IMG/VR virus record: IMGVR_UViG_3300041809_000603
Span: 1 to 37,013 of that record
Direction: 5' to 3' (one strand)
Source: a virus
DNA: 37,013 nucleotides
Part shown: positions 36,516-37,013 of the stretch, piece by piece
How positions within the stretch are numbered: position 1 is the first letter of the stretch
Layout: each line of letters begins with the position of its first letter
The notes under the pieces: generated by a model
What the model saw: only the letters and a program-made list of their open reading frames with translations
What the model was told of the DNA's origin: nothing
Database searches by the model: none
Translations under genes and position numbers: made by a program

Positions 36516-37013
36516 ATGGCCGTTCGGACAGATCCACTCAGCAACATCGTCAACGTCAGCTGGGGCAGCGGCCTCGGTCCGTGGCTCCGCTTGGAGCTGC
36601 TCTATAGCTCCCCCGAGGGCACGTTCTGGAATGACTGGCAGGCCTACGGCTGGAACGCGCGGACGCCGATCATTCCCGGCTTCGTCGTGGCGACGACGCT
36701 CGATGAAACCCTGCAGGTTCCGGCAAATGCCTACACGCTCAATCCCTGGCAGACGTTCGCGCAGACACAGGGAACGCTGAGCTACGTGCCGGAGATCATA
36801 AATCCCGGCAACACCGGATACGCCGGCACGGCGCTGTTCAATCTGAAAAAACTCGTCGGCTCCGATCCGACGACATACAACCTTGATTACGAATTTCTCG
36901 CCAATTTCGAGTGGGGTGCCAACAATCTCATCGGCGAGACGACCGCTTGGGTCATCTCGACGATTTCATATCCCGGCCCACTCTCGAAGCAGCACGGAGA
37001 ACACGGCTTGCCG
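36516..37013 (+). CDS. Tail-tip protein, partial (runs off right edge)
   Basis: It starts at ATG 36516, three bases after the previous stop, and remains open for 166 codons to the window end. It begins MAVRTDPLSNIVNVSWGSGL and contains GPWLRLELLYSSPEGTFWND and TGYAGTALFNLKKL. Trp/Tyr/Gly-rich beta sequence like its neighbour suggests another tail-tip part. The C-terminus is outside the window, so the family cannot be judged. Confidence 0.5.
   Translation, partial: MAVRTDPLSNIVNVSWGSGLGPWLRLELLYSSPEGTFWNDWQAYGWNARTPIIPGFVVATTLDETLQVPANAYTLNPWQTFAQTQGTLSYVPEIINPGNTGYAGTALFNLKKLVGSDPTTYNLDYEFLANFEWGANNLIGETTAWVISTISYPGPLSKQHGEHGLP

Overview
The window looks like the left two thirds of a temperate, tailed (siphovirus-type) bacteriophage or prophage. 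Its order is immunity, replication, integrase, packaging, head, head-tail joining, tail, and nearly every gene reads rightward. The DNA is GC-rich with GC-rich third codon positions. Together with a GapR-like protein and the style of the repressor, Cro and integrase, this suggests an alphaproteobacterial host, probably Rhizobiales/Bradyrhizobium-like; the host is an inference. I see no host chromosomal gene, tRNA, rRNA, CRISPR array or insertion sequence. No endolysin or holin/spanin cassette is recognisable, so lysis and the most distal tail genes probably lie beyond the right edge.

Immunity and early region (1-4.8 kb): a leftward repressor, cut by the left edge, faces a rightward Cro-like gene across an operator region built from CGTAGCG half-sites. 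Then come a second small regulator, a 38-residue membrane peptide, a GapR-like protein, a lone DNA methyltransferase and a replication pair. The first replication gene has a DnaT-like C-terminal domain and carries in its middle an array of GYGTGAC repeats on a 10-bp phase, followed by an AT-rich stretch. This is laid out like the lambda origin inside gene O. The next gene overlaps it by 113 nt and occupies the place of a helicase-loader (P-like) gene.

Middle region (4.5-10 kb): several small genes of unknown function, a terminator-like hairpin at 6.55 kb, a helix-turn-helix protein, a tyrosine integrase and, directly after it, two glycosyltransferase-like genes that may be a lysogenic-conversion cassette. 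A 20-bp palindrome occurs at 3.94 kb and, with one base changed, at 7.18 kb just upstream of the integrase.

Packaging and head (10-21.7 kb): a zinc-finger-like protein, HNH nuclease, small and large terminase, a two-helix membrane protein, HK97-type portal, a J-domain (DnaJ-like) protein, a prohead protease carrying an extra N-terminal domain, and the major capsid protein with a scaffold-like N-terminus. A strong intrinsic terminator follows the capsid gene. An unusually rich accessory set comes next: a coiled-coil protein, a decoration-like protein, a LamG-like protein, a collagen-like protein and two tandem paralogous beta-rich proteins.

Joining and tail (21.7-37 kb): a connector with an inserted fn3/Ig-like domain, a head-closure protein, two tandem paralogs with a DUF115/sialyltransferase-like motif, tail completion and terminator proteins, a major tail protein with an Ig-like C-terminus, tail chaperones with a probable -1 frameshift at TTTTTTC, the tape measure protein, and at least six tail-tip/fibre genes. 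Two of these share a repeated Trp-containing module. The last gene is cut by the right edge.
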